From: Nakamurella sp040546275
Lineage (GTDB): Bacteria > Actinomycetota > Actinomycetes > Mycobacteriales > Nakamurellaceae
NCBI RefSeq assembly: GCF_040546275.1
Contig: NZ_JBEPNO010000002.1
Location: forward strand, 558,001-622,000
DNA length: 64,000 nucleotides
Reading direction: 5' to 3'
The first letter of the stretch is position 1, and the number at the start of each line of letters is the position of its first letter. Both the position numbers and the translations under genes were made by a program. The notes under the pieces were generated by a model, which made no database searches, had not been told where the DNA came from, and was given only the letters and a program-made list of their open reading frames with translations. Below, piece by piece: positions 33,421 to 41,337 of this stretch.

Positions 33421-34206
33421 TCAGATGTCCTGGTTCACCGGCAGGATGACCAGGTCGCGGATCCCGACGTGCCGCGGTCTGGTCAGCATGTAGAGGATGG
33501 CGTCGGCCACGTCCTCGGACCGGAGGCCCTCTCCGGCAGCGACTCTGGCGTCGATCTCGGTCTGGCTGGTGACCTGCCAGAGATCGTTCAGCACCATTCC
33601 CGGTGCCACCGAACCGATCCGGATCCCGGTGCCGACCAATTGACGGCGGACGCCGTGGACGAAGGCCTGGACGGCGTGTTTGGAGGCGGAGTACACCGGC
33701 TCCCAAGGAATCGCCTGGTGCCCGGAAACCGAACTGGTCACCACGATGTCACCGACCGACCCAGCGTCACGCATGGCGATGATCGCGGCCTGGACGGCGT
33801 TGATCACGCCGGAGACGTTGGTGGAGATCAGGTTGTCGAAGTCCGCCGTCCTGCCGTCCCACACGTCGCCGGGGACGTAGACGCCGGCGTTGGCGATCAG
33901 GACGTCGAGACGGCCGAACGCCGCGACCGATGCCTGCGCGAGCGTCGGTCCGGCGTCGGCGACCGAAACATCGAGGGCCAGCACCGAGGTCGGGCCGGGC
34001 ATCGTGGCGGCCGCGGCGGTCAGCTTGTCGAGGTTGCGGCCGCTGAGCAGCACCGAGGCACCGGCCCGGGAGGCCGCCAGCGCCGTGGCCAGTCCGATCC
34101 CCGAACCGGCTCCCGTGATCGCAACCACCTTGCCGCCCAACGACAACGGCGTCACCATCGCTGACAGGGCTGGGTGCTGCGTTGCAGCAGTGGGCTGCTC
34201 AGACAA
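33421..34206 (-). CDS. short-chain dehydrogenase/reductase
   Basis: 261 residues; NAD(P)-binding T-G-A-G-S-G-I-G, N-A-G, catalytic Ser in V-T-S-S-V-S-G, and Y-S-A-S-K. Substrate unknown. The TTG at 34206 overlaps the preceding SDR stop by 8 nt; an in-frame ATG at 34158 is closer to the typical family start. Downstream member of a two-SDR operon. Its place beside the DUF853 gene and orn resembles the mycobacterial arrangement. Confidence 0.88.
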   Translation of the reverse strand: MSEQPTAATQHPALSAMVTPLSLGGKVVAITGAGSGIGLATALAASRAGASVLLSGRNLDKLTAAAATMPGPTSVLALDVSVADAGPTLAQASVAAFGRLDVLIANAGVYVPGDVWDGRTADFDNLISTNVSGVINAVQAAIIAMRDAGSVGDIVVTSSVSGHQAIPWEPVYSASKHAVQAFVHGVRRQLVGTGIRIGSVAPGMVLNDLWQVTSQTEIDARVAAGEGLRSEDVADAILYMLTRPRHVGIRDLVILPVNQDI

Positions 34207-34966
34207 TCGAGTAGCCGCCGTCGATGACGATCGATTCGCCGACGATGTACTGCGAGACGTCCGAGGACAGGAAGGTCACCAGACCGTCGAGATCGGCCGG
34301 CTGTCCCATCCGTCCCGCGGGGATCAACGAGTTCCAGTACTTGCCGAGATCCTCGTTGGAGTCCAGGAATTGCTTGGTCATATCGGAGAGGAAATAGCCC
34401 GGCGCAACGGCATTGACCCGGATGCCCTTGGTGATCCACTCCACTGCAAGGGATTTGGTGATCTGGTCGACAGCGGCCTTCGAGGCGTTGTAGGACACCT
34501 GGCGCTGCGGGATGTTCACCACGAAGGCCGACATCGACGAGACGTTCACGATGGCGCCCTGGCCGCCCGCGGCGAAGACCGTCCTGGCGAAGGCCTGGCA
34601 GCTGAAGAACGTGCCGTTGAGGTTGACGTCGATCACCTTTCGCCAGGACTCGGCCGTGACGTCGACGGAGTCTCCCCATGCCGTGATCCCGGCCGCGTTG
34701 ACCAGGATCGACGGTGTGCCCAACGCTCCCGCGATCGCCGTGATCGCCCCGCCGATGGACGTTGGGTCCGTCACGTCCGCGGCGATGCCGACGGTGCGCA
34801 CCGACTTCGCCTGAGCCAGGCGTGCGGCGCTGTCGGAGACCTCGGGCAGCAGGTCGACGAGAGCGATCTCGACACCGTGGGCGGCGAGCGCGGTGGCCAT
34901 CTGGTAGCCAAGTCCGCGTGCACCTCCGGTGACGACCGCGATCTTGCCCCTCAGGTCCTCGTACAC
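34199..34966 (-). CDS. short-chain dehydrogenase/reductase (polyol/gluconate type)
   Basis: 255 residues; T-G-G-A-R-G-L-G, D-V-T-D, N-A-A-G, N-V-S-S-M-S, Y-N-A-S-K, and the C-terminal G-E-S-I-V-I-D-G-G-Y. Complete classical SDR, most like polyol or keto-sugar dehydrogenases. First gene of a leftward pair translationally coupled to the next SDR. Confidence 0.88.
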   Translation of the reverse strand: MYEDLRGKIAVVTGGARGLGYQMATALAAHGVEIALVDLLPEVSDSAARLAQAKSVRTVGIAADVTDPTSIGGAITAIAGALGTPSILVNAAGITAWGDSVDVTAESWRKVIDVNLNGTFFSCQAFARTVFAAGGQGAIVNVSSMSAFVVNIPQRQVSYNASKAAVDQITKSLAVEWITKGIRVNAVAPGYFLSDMTKQFLDSNEDLGKYWNSLIPAGRMGQPADLDGLVTFLSSDVSQYIVGESIVIDGGYSIV

Positions 34967-35121
34967 GTCCAGCTCCTGTTCTGCGGTGGCGGCTTCGTCG
35001 ACGCCGCGGGGGTGGTGTTCGGAATGGTGGTTCCCGCTCGCGACAATAGTGCCGCCCGGACTCGCGCCGGCCGTCCGGGCCCTGTCGAGCCGCCTGCCCC
35101 GTAGTGCTGGAGGAGTCCATA

Positions 35122-36321
35122 ATGTCGATGCGTACCGTTCCCCGAACTCCTTGGTACAGGCCGATGTCAGCGCGCAGCCCCGACGAGAAGCATCGCGCGT
35201 CGACGCCGCTGGAGTGCCTGTTCGACCTGTGTTTCGTGGTGGCGGTGGCCCGGGCGGGCGTCGCTGTCGAGGGGCAGCTCGGACACGGACACGTGGCCGC
35301 CGGGGTCATCAGCTACGCGATGATCTTCTTCGCCATCTGGTGGGCGTGGATGAACTTCACCTGGTTCGCGTCGGCGTACGACAACGACGACGTGCTCTAC
35401 CGCCTGACGGTGATGGTGCAGATCGCCGGCAGCCTGATCCTGGCCGCGGGAGTCAGCCCGGCCTTCGACCCCGAGCACGGCGACTACTCGGTGCTGGTGA
35501 TCGGCTATGTCGTCATGCGGCTCGGGACCGTTGGCAACTGGATCCGTGCCGGACGGGCCGATCCGGTCCACCGTGCGTCCGCCTACCGGTATGCCGCCGG
35601 CGTCATCGTGATCCAGCTCGGCTGGGTCGCACGCCTGTGGTTGCCGGAGAGCGTGTCGATCATCAGCTTCGTGGTGCTGGTGCTGCTGGAGATCTCGGTG
35701 CCCATCTTCTCGGAGCGTGCCGGCGTCACGCCCTACCACCCGTCGCACATCGCCGAGCGGTACGGGCTGTTCACGGTGATCGTGCTGGGCGAATCGGTGG
35801 TGGCCGTGGTCGTCAGCGTGGAGGCTGCCATCCACGAGGTGGAGCACCGGGCGCAGCTGATCGGTCTGGCCGCCGCCGGTCTGGTGATCCTGTTCTCGAT
35901 GTGGTGGGTGTACTTCGACAAGTCCGCGGCGCAGATGCTCGACAACATCAGGTCATCGCTGGTCTGGGGATACGGGCACTACCTGATCTTCGGGTCGATC
36001 GCGGCGGTCGGTGCCGGGCTGAACATCGTCATCGGTCACGACCTCGGCGAGATCGAGGTGTCCGACACCCTTGCCGGCCTCGTGGTGACGGTGCCGGTCG
36101 CGCTGTTCCTGGTCGTCGTCTGGGCGCTGCACCTGCGTCATCACCATGGGCCGGTCGCCTCCGCCGGGTTCCCCGTCGTCGCCGTGCTGGTGCTGGCCTC
36201 CACCTTCAGCGGTGCGCCGGTCTACCTCGGTGCAGTGCTCCTGGTCGGTCTCGTGATCCTGACCGTGGTGACTTCGAGCGGCCGCGCCGTTCCCCGCCGG
36301 GCGCCCGCGCCCCGGCGCTGA
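35122..36321 (+). CDS. low temperature requirement A (LtrA) family membrane protein
   Basis: 399 residues with about ten predicted helices. It starts with the family motif S-T-P-L-E-C-L-F-D-L-C-F-V-V-A-V, then W-W-A-W-M-N-F-T-W-F, H-I-A-E-R-Y-G-L-F-T-V-I-V-L-G-E-S-V, and W-W-V-Y-F-D. The family role is unknown beyond a cold-growth link in Listeria. The ATG at 35122 has GGAGGAG upstream; a GTG at 35104 lies before that site. Confidence 0.9.
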   Translation: MSMRTVPRTPWYRPMSARSPDEKHRASTPLECLFDLCFVVAVARAGVAVEGQLGHGHVAAGVISYAMIFFAIWWAWMNFTWFASAYDNDDVLYRLTVMVQIAGSLILAAGVSPAFDPEHGDYSVLVIGYVVMRLGTVGNWIRAGRADPVHRASAYRYAAGVIVIQLGWVARLWLPESVSIISFVVLVLLEISVPIFSERAGVTPYHPSHIAERYGLFTVIVLGESVVAVVVSVEAAIHEVEHRAQLIGLAAAGLVILFSMWWVYFDKSAAQMLDNIRSSLVWGYGHYLIFGSIAAVGAGLNIVIGHDLGEIEVSDTLAGLVVTVPVALFLVVVWALHLRHHHGPVASAGFPVVAVLVLASTFSGAPVYLGAVLLVGLVILTVVTSSGRAVPRRAPAPRR

Positions 36322-36371
36322 GCGAGGCCGCCGACCGGACGACGGGCTGTTCCGCCAAGTCGCCGGGTCAC

Positions 36372-36384
36372 TACCATCCGTGGT
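36372..36384 (+). promoter_or_regulatory. leaderless promoter (-10 element)
   Basis: TACCAT at 36372-36377 is followed by 7 nt and the GTG start of the L7/L12-domain gene. Confidence 0.45.
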
Positions 36385-36870
36385 GTGGATGCCTGGGTCT
36401 GGATCATCGTTGCGATACTCGTTCTCCTGCTGCTCGGAACCGTCATCGGCCGCCGGGCCGCTGGGGGAGTCGATCCGACCCAGCTGCTGCTGGACCCCGA
36501 ACTGGTCGGGCGCGTGCGGAAACTGGCGCAGGCAAACCAGAAGATCGCCGCAATCAGGCTGCTGCGGGAGAGCAACCCCGGCCTCGGGCTCGCCGCCGCC
36601 AAGGTAATGGTCGATCGCATGGCCGCCCCGCCCGCGTCGCCGGTCCAGACCCAGACTGCGGACCACCGGACGGCGCGACCCGACCTGGGCAAGAGTGAGC
36701 CGGTGGCCGGCGCCGGGTTGACCCCCAGTGCCTCCGCCCTGCCGTTGGAAGTCGAACTGCAGGTGCGCTCCCTGAAATCGGCGGACCAGAAGATCTCCGC
36801 CATCAAGCTGGTCAGGGAGCACACCGGCTGGGGCCTGCGTGAGGCCAAGGACTTCGTCGAACAGCTGTGA
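36385..36870 (+). CDS. membrane-anchored protein with two ribosomal L7/L12 C-terminal-like domains
   Basis: 161 residues: one membrane helix (about 4-22), then two copies of a ~35-residue motif: N-Q-K-I-A-A-I-R-L-L-R-E-x(8)-A-A-A-K-V-M-V-D (about 50-78) and D-Q-K-I-S-A-I-K-L-V-R-E-x(5)-L-R-E-A-K-D-F-V-E (about 132-160), joined by a Pro/Ala/Thr-rich linker. The motif is the K-x-x-x-I-K-x-V-R-E-x-T-x-L-G-L-x-E-A-K element of the L7/L12 C-terminal domain, which in ribosomes recruits translation factors. The function outside the ribosome is unknown. Confidence 0.75.
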   Translation: MDAWVWIIVAILVLLLLGTVIGRRAAGGVDPTQLLLDPELVGRVRKLAQANQKIAAIRLLRESNPGLGLAAAKVMVDRMAAPPASPVQTQTADHRTARPDLGKSEPVAGAGLTPSASALPLEVELQVRSLKSADQKISAIKLVREHTGWGLREAKDFVEQL

Positions 36871-36883
36871 CCCGACCGTTCGA

Positions 36884-37513
36884 TCAGACGTCGAACGGGG
36901 CTCCGTCGGCCGGCGCCAGCCAGGTCGAGGTCTGCGGCCCCAGCTTCTCCAGGAGGCCGTAGGCCATCGCCGGGTTCGCCAGGATCCGCTCGTGGATCGG
37001 GAAGGCGACCTTGGGCGCGACCGCCCGGTAGAAGTCGACGCCTTCCTTGAGCGCCATCCACGGCGCGGCCGCCGGGACCGCCAGGATCTCCACGGCCACC
37101 GCGGGTACGGACAGCGAGTCCCCGGGGTGCAGGAGGCGTCCGCCGATCAGGTACGAGGCGTTCGCGACGGACGGTAGGTCGGCATGGATGACGGCGTGAT
37201 TCACCCCGAACACCACCACCGGGGTGCCGACGTCGAAGCTGTCGCCCGCCTTCACCGCAGTGACCGTGATGCCGGCCGCCTCGATCCTCGGGGCTGATCC
37301 GCCGTCGGCGTAGACAGCGGCCTGCGGGTTCGCGGCGACCACGCCGGGCAACCGGTCGAGATCGAGATGGTCGGCGTGCTCGTGCGTCACCAGGATCGCC
37401 GTCAGGTCGGTCAGGATTTCGAAGCCGGCCGAGAATGTGCCGGGGTCGATGAGGATGTTCGCCGTGCCGTCGACGACGTGCAGGCAGGAGTGGCCGAGCT
37501 TGGTGATCTGCAT
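36884..37513 (-). CDS. metallo-beta-lactamase-fold hydrolase (UlaG-like)
   Basis: 209 residues. Metal-binding T-H-E-H-A-D-H, then H-A-V-I-H, L-L-H-P-G-D-S and the final P-I-H-E-R. Starts M-Q-I-T-K-L-G-H-S-C-L with N-I-L-I-D-P-G. It is similar to the UlaG/YycJ-type branch; substrate unknown. Convergent with the L7/L12-domain gene. Confidence 0.88.
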   Translation of the reverse strand: MQITKLGHSCLHVVDGTANILIDPGTFSAGFEILTDLTAILVTHEHADHLDLDRLPGVVAANPQAAVYADGGSAPRIEAAGITVTAVKAGDSFDVGTPVVVFGVNHAVIHADLPSVANASYLIGGRLLHPGDSLSVPAVAVEILAVPAAAPWMALKEGVDFYRAVAPKVAFPIHERILANPAMAYGLLEKLGPQTSTWLAPADGAPFDV

Positions 37514-37702
37514 GGGTGTTCCTCGATCGCTGGGTCGGGTGTGTGCGGTGCGGCGTGATGGACCGTTCTCACCCTACGACCGTCGCCGACGCGGGACCGA
37601 GCAGCTTCAGCGGTTCGACAGAGATCGGATCGCTGGAGCGTGATGTTCGCGGCTTGTGACGCTGGACACCTACTAGCTCAGGTGATATACACATCGGAGG
37701 TC

Positions 37703-37723
37703 TTCAAACATCGGATGTCTGAA
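37703..37723. promoter_or_regulatory. 21-bp palindromic operator of the sugar operon
   Basis: TTCA-A-ACATC-G-GATGT-C-TGAA is palindromic at 9 of 10 base pairs around the central G. A related half-site, ACATCGGAGGTCTTCA, lies just upstream at 37691-37706 and overlaps the likely -10 TATACA (37686-37691). The site is 39 nt before the dehydratase start. The FadR-type GntR regulator downstream is the obvious candidate to bind it. Confidence 0.6.
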
Positions 37724-37761
37724 GCGGACCATCGTCATCGCCGACTGGAGTTTCCCGCCCA

Positions 37762-39171
37762 ATGCCCACGATTCTCGCCCTGGACACCTTCGATGTGCGC
37801 TTTCCCACCTCGAGAGATCTCGACGGGTCAGACGCGATGAATCCGGATCCGGACTATTCCGCCGCGTATGTGCGCCTGGTGACCTCCGATCCTCAGTTGA
37901 CCGGCCACGGCTTCGTCTTCACCATCGGTCGCGGCAACGACGTGCAGACGGCGGCCATCGCCGCCCTGTCCTATCTCGTCGTCGGCCGTGACGTACAGGA
38001 CGTCGTCGACGATCTCGGCGGTTTTTCTCGTTCGCTGACCTCCGACTCGCAACTCCGGTGGCTGGGGCCGGAGAAGGGCGTCATCCACATGGCGATCGGG
38101 GCCGTGGTGAACGCCGCCTGGGACCTCGCCGCCAGGATCGCGGGAAAACCGGTGTGGCGCCTGATCTCCGACATGACGCCCCAGCAGATCGTGGACCTGA
38201 TCGACTTCCGGTACCTCACCGATGCGCTCACGCCGGCCGAGGCACTGGAGATCCTGCAACGGGCCGAGCCGACCAGGCAGACCCGGATCGATGACCTGTT
38301 GGAGCGCGGGTACCCCGCGTACACGACGTCACCGGGTTGGCTCGGGTACTCGGACGAGAAGATGGTCGGCCTGCTGCAGCAGGCGGTCGAGGACGGGTAC
38401 CGCATCATCAAGATGAAGGTCGGCCTGCATCTGGAGGACGACCGCCGACGGCTCGGATTGGCAAGGGCAGCAGTGGATCCCGGAGTCAGGATCGCCGTCG
38501 ACGCCAACCAGCGGTGGGGCGTCGACGAGGCCATCGAGTGGATGAATGCGTTGGGGCAGTTCGACATCGCCTGGATCGAGGAGCCGACCAGTCCGGACGA
38601 CGTCCTGGGCCATGCGGCCATCCGGGCCGGCATCACGCCCATCCCGGTCTCGACCGGGGAACACACCCAGAACCGGGTGGTGTTCAAACAACTGCTCCAG
38701 GCCGGGTCGGTCGACCTGATCCAGATCGACGCGGCCAGGGTCGGCGGGGTCAACGAAAACCTGGCGATCCTGTTGCTGGCGGCCAAGTTCGGCGTCCCGG
38801 TGTACCCACACGCCGGCGGCGTCGGACTCTGCGAACTCGTCCAGCACCTGGCCATGGCCGACTACGTCGCCATCTCGACGTCCATGGACGACCGCGCCAT
38901 CGAATTCGTCGATCATCTTCACGAACACTTCGTGACGCCGACGGTGATCCGCCGGGCCCGCTACCTGCCGCCGACGGATCCGGGTTTCTCCGCCGAGATC
39001 AAGCCGGCTTCGCGGGTCGACCACCTGTTCCCGGATGGTGCCGTGTGGAGGGAACTCGCGACCCTGGACGCCGCCGCCGCCGCCGGTGACACGGCGGGCG
39101 ACGCAGCGGCAGAAGATGATCGGGTCCGTTCCGGACGATCGATCGAGCAGGAGTCAGGTGTGCACTCATGA
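37762..39171 (+). CDS. L-fuconate dehydratase (enolase superfamily)
   Basis: Dehydrates L-fuconate, or a related six-carbon acid sugar, to a 2-keto-3-deoxy acid. 469 residues. Enolase-superfamily active-site residues: K217-x-K219 (K-M-K-V-G), metal ligands in V-D-A-N-Q, E-E-P and S-T-G-E-H, and the general base His in P-H-A-G-G-V-G. Length and insertions fit the FucD subgroup. The C-terminal ~35 residues are a low-complexity Ala/Asp/Glu tail. The stop overlaps the next gene by 4 nt. Confidence 0.9.
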   Translation: MPTILALDTFDVRFPTSRDLDGSDAMNPDPDYSAAYVRLVTSDPQLTGHGFVFTIGRGNDVQTAAIAALSYLVVGRDVQDVVDDLGGFSRSLTSDSQLRWLGPEKGVIHMAIGAVVNAAWDLAARIAGKPVWRLISDMTPQQIVDLIDFRYLTDALTPAEALEILQRAEPTRQTRIDDLLERGYPAYTTSPGWLGYSDEKMVGLLQQAVEDGYRIIKMKVGLHLEDDRRRLGLARAAVDPGVRIAVDANQRWGVDEAIEWMNALGQFDIAWIEEPTSPDDVLGHAAIRAGITPIPVSTGEHTQNRVVFKQLLQAGSVDLIQIDAARVGGVNENLAILLLAAKFGVPVYPHAGGVGLCELVQHLAMADYVAISTSMDDRAIEFVDHLHEHFVTPTVIRRARYLPPTDPGFSAEIKPASRVDHLFPDGAVWRELATLDAAAAAGDTAGDAAAEDDRVRSGRSIEQESGVHS

Positions 39172-39938
39172 CTGTCAACCCCCTCGCCGGCCTTCGGGTC
39201 GTGGTGACCGGCGGCGCGTCCGGTATCGGACTTGCCACGGCACGGGCCTTCGCCGAGCAGGGCGCGGCGGTGGCCGTGCTGGACGTCCCGCGATCGATCG
39301 ACGCCGGGGTACCCGCGGGTCTCCTGGGACTCGCGGCGGATGTCAGGGACGACGAAGCCGTGGTGTCGGCCATCGACCAGGCTGCTAAGGCCCTCGGCGG
39401 GATCGACGTGGTGGTCAACAACGCGGGCATCGGGGCCCAGGGCACCGTCGCCGACAACGACCTGGATGAGTGGCGCCGGGTGCTCGACGTCAACCTGCTC
39501 GGCGTGGTCCGGGTGACGCGGGCGGCGCTGCCCTACCTGCGGTCCTCCGAACACGCATCGGTGGTCAACATGGGTTCCGTCGCGGCCAGCGCCGGACTTC
39601 CCCAGCGCGCGTTGTACTCGGCGTCGAAGGGGGCCATCTACTCGCTGACCCTCGCGATGGCCGCCGACCACATCCGGGAGGGAATCCGGGTCAACTGCGT
39701 GAACCCCGGAACAGCCGACACCCCCTGGGTGGGCAGGCTTCTCGGGGCCTCCGAGCATCCTGACGCCGAGCGTGCGGCGCTGGAGGCCCGCCAACCGCAC
39801 GGTCGACTCGTCAGGCCCGAGGAGGTGGCTGCCGCGGTGCTCTACCTGGCGTCACCGGCGGCAGGCTCGACGACCGGAACCGCCTTGGCCGTCGACGGTG
39901 GCATGCAGGGCCTGCGTCTGCGTCCGGTGGCGCGGTGA
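39168..39938 (+). CDS. SDR, probably 2-keto-3-deoxy-L-fuconate (or L-fucose) dehydrogenase
   Basis: 256 residues; T-G-G-A-S-G-I-G, N-N-A-G-I-G, M-G-S-V-A-A-S, Y-S-A-S-K-G-A, and N-C-V-N-P-G-T-A-D-T-P-W-V-G-R, a motif common in 2-keto-3-deoxy-fuconate dehydrogenases. ATGA overlap with the dehydratase places it in the next pathway step by context. Confidence 0.85.
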   Translation: MTVNPLAGLRVVVTGGASGIGLATARAFAEQGAAVAVLDVPRSIDAGVPAGLLGLAADVRDDEAVVSAIDQAAKALGGIDVVVNNAGIGAQGTVADNDLDEWRRVLDVNLLGVVRVTRAALPYLRSSEHASVVNMGSVAASAGLPQRALYSASKGAIYSLTLAMAADHIREGIRVNCVNPGTADTPWVGRLLGASEHPDAERAALEARQPHGRLVRPEEVAAAVLYLASPAAGSTTGTALAVDGGMQGLRLRPVAR

Positions 39939-40066
39939 TCCGACACCCGTGACGTGAGTGCAGGTCTGAACAGAGATCGATACACCAGCCCAGGGGCAAC
40001 GGTGCCCCTGGTTCGACGCGCCCAGCCGGACGGCAGCGCTCACCCCGCACAAGGAGACGTTCAGCC

Positions 40067-41293
40067 ATGAAGCTCAGCAAGGTCATCGTTGCCCTGACCG
40101 GAGTCGCGGTGCTCACCGCATCGCTGGTCGGTTGCGGCCGGGACAGCACCACGGCCGCAACCACTTCCAGTGTTCCCTCGTCGGCGGTGGCGCCCCCGGC
40201 CACCTCCTCCTCATCCTCGACCGCCGGCAGCGTCGCGCCGGTGTCGTCGGCGTCCGTCGGCAGGTCCTCTGTCCCGGCGTCGTCGGCCTCGGCCTCGTCG
40301 CCCTCGTCCTCAGCCGGGCCCTCCGCCGGCGGCAGTCCACTGGTCGGTGTCGACCAGCCTCGCTCGGACTCGGACTTCTGGAGTGCCTACGCCAAGTTCG
40401 TCCCGCAGATGGCCACGACGGTCGGGGTCACGCTGCAGAACACCGCGTCGGACAATGACGCGAACAAGCTCAAGTCCAACGTCGACACGCTGATCGCCAA
40501 GGGCGTCAAGAGTCTGGTCATCGCTCCGCAGGACACGGCAGCGGTGGCTCCGGCGCTGGCCGCGGCCGCAAAGGCGAACATCCCGGTCGTCTCGGTCGAC
40601 ACCCGGCCGGACGCCGGCAAGGTCTACATGGTGGTGCGGGCCGACAACCGCGCCTACGGCACCAATGCCTGCATCTTCCTGGGCGAGAAGCTCGGCAACA
40701 AGGGCACCGTCGTGGAGTTCCAGGGGGCGTTGGCCTCGATCAACGGACGTGACCGGTCCGAAGCCTTCGCATCCTGCATGAAGGAGAAGTACGCCGGCAT
40801 CAAGGTGATCGCGATCCCCACCGAATGGTCCGGGGACAAGGCTGCTTCCGGCTTGCAGGACGCCTTGGTCAAGGAGGGCACGATCAACGGCATCTACATG
40901 CAGGCGGGCGGGGTGTTCCTCGAGCCAACGCTCGCTCTGCTGAAGCGGGAGAACAAGCTGGTCCCGGCAGGCCAGCCAGGGCACGTCACCATCGTCTCCA
41001 ACGACGGCATCGCCTCCGAACTCAAGGCCATCGGCAACGGCGAAATCGACGCCACCGTCTCCCAGCCGGCCGATTCGTACGCCAAGTGGGCACTTTTCTA
41101 CGCGAAGGCGGCGGTGGAGGGCAAGACCCTCGCGCCCGGCCGGACCGACCACGACTCCACCATCATCAGCACCCCCAACGGACTCCTGGAGGATCAGCTA
41201 CCTGCCCCGGTGGTGACCAAGGACGGCGCTGCGGTGGGTTCCCTGACGACGGTCAAGTTCGACTCCAAGGACCTCTGGGGCAACGGCAGCTGA
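40067..41293 (+). CDS. sugar ABC transporter substrate-binding lipoprotein (CUT2 type)
   Basis: 408 residues: lipoprotein signal peptide with lipobox L-V-G-C23, a long Ser/Ala/Pro-rich linker (24-90), then a periplasmic-binding-protein type I domain (A-K-G-V-K-S-L-V-I-A-P-Q-D-T, V-S-V-D-T-R-P-D, Y-G-T-N-A). Binds the sugar outside the membrane and delivers it to the permease. AAGGAG ribosome-binding site. Confidence 0.92.
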   Translation: MKLSKVIVALTGVAVLTASLVGCGRDSTTAATTSSVPSSAVAPPATSSSSSTAGSVAPVSSASVGRSSVPASSASASSPSSSAGPSAGGSPLVGVDQPRSDSDFWSAYAKFVPQMATTVGVTLQNTASDNDANKLKSNVDTLIAKGVKSLVIAPQDTAAVAPALAAAAKANIPVVSVDTRPDAGKVYMVVRADNRAYGTNACIFLGEKLGNKGTVVEFQGALASINGRDRSEAFASCMKEKYAGIKVIAIPTEWSGDKAASGLQDALVKEGTINGIYMQAGGVFLEPTLALLKRENKLVPAGQPGHVTIVSNDGIASELKAIGNGEIDATVSQPADSYAKWALFYAKAAVEGKTLAPGRTDHDSTIISTPNGLLEDQLPAPVVTKDGAAVGSLTTVKFDSKDLWGNGS

Positions 41294-41337
41294 CCACCGG
41301 CACCGCACCCGCCCACTCCGCAGGAAAGAGCATCCGC

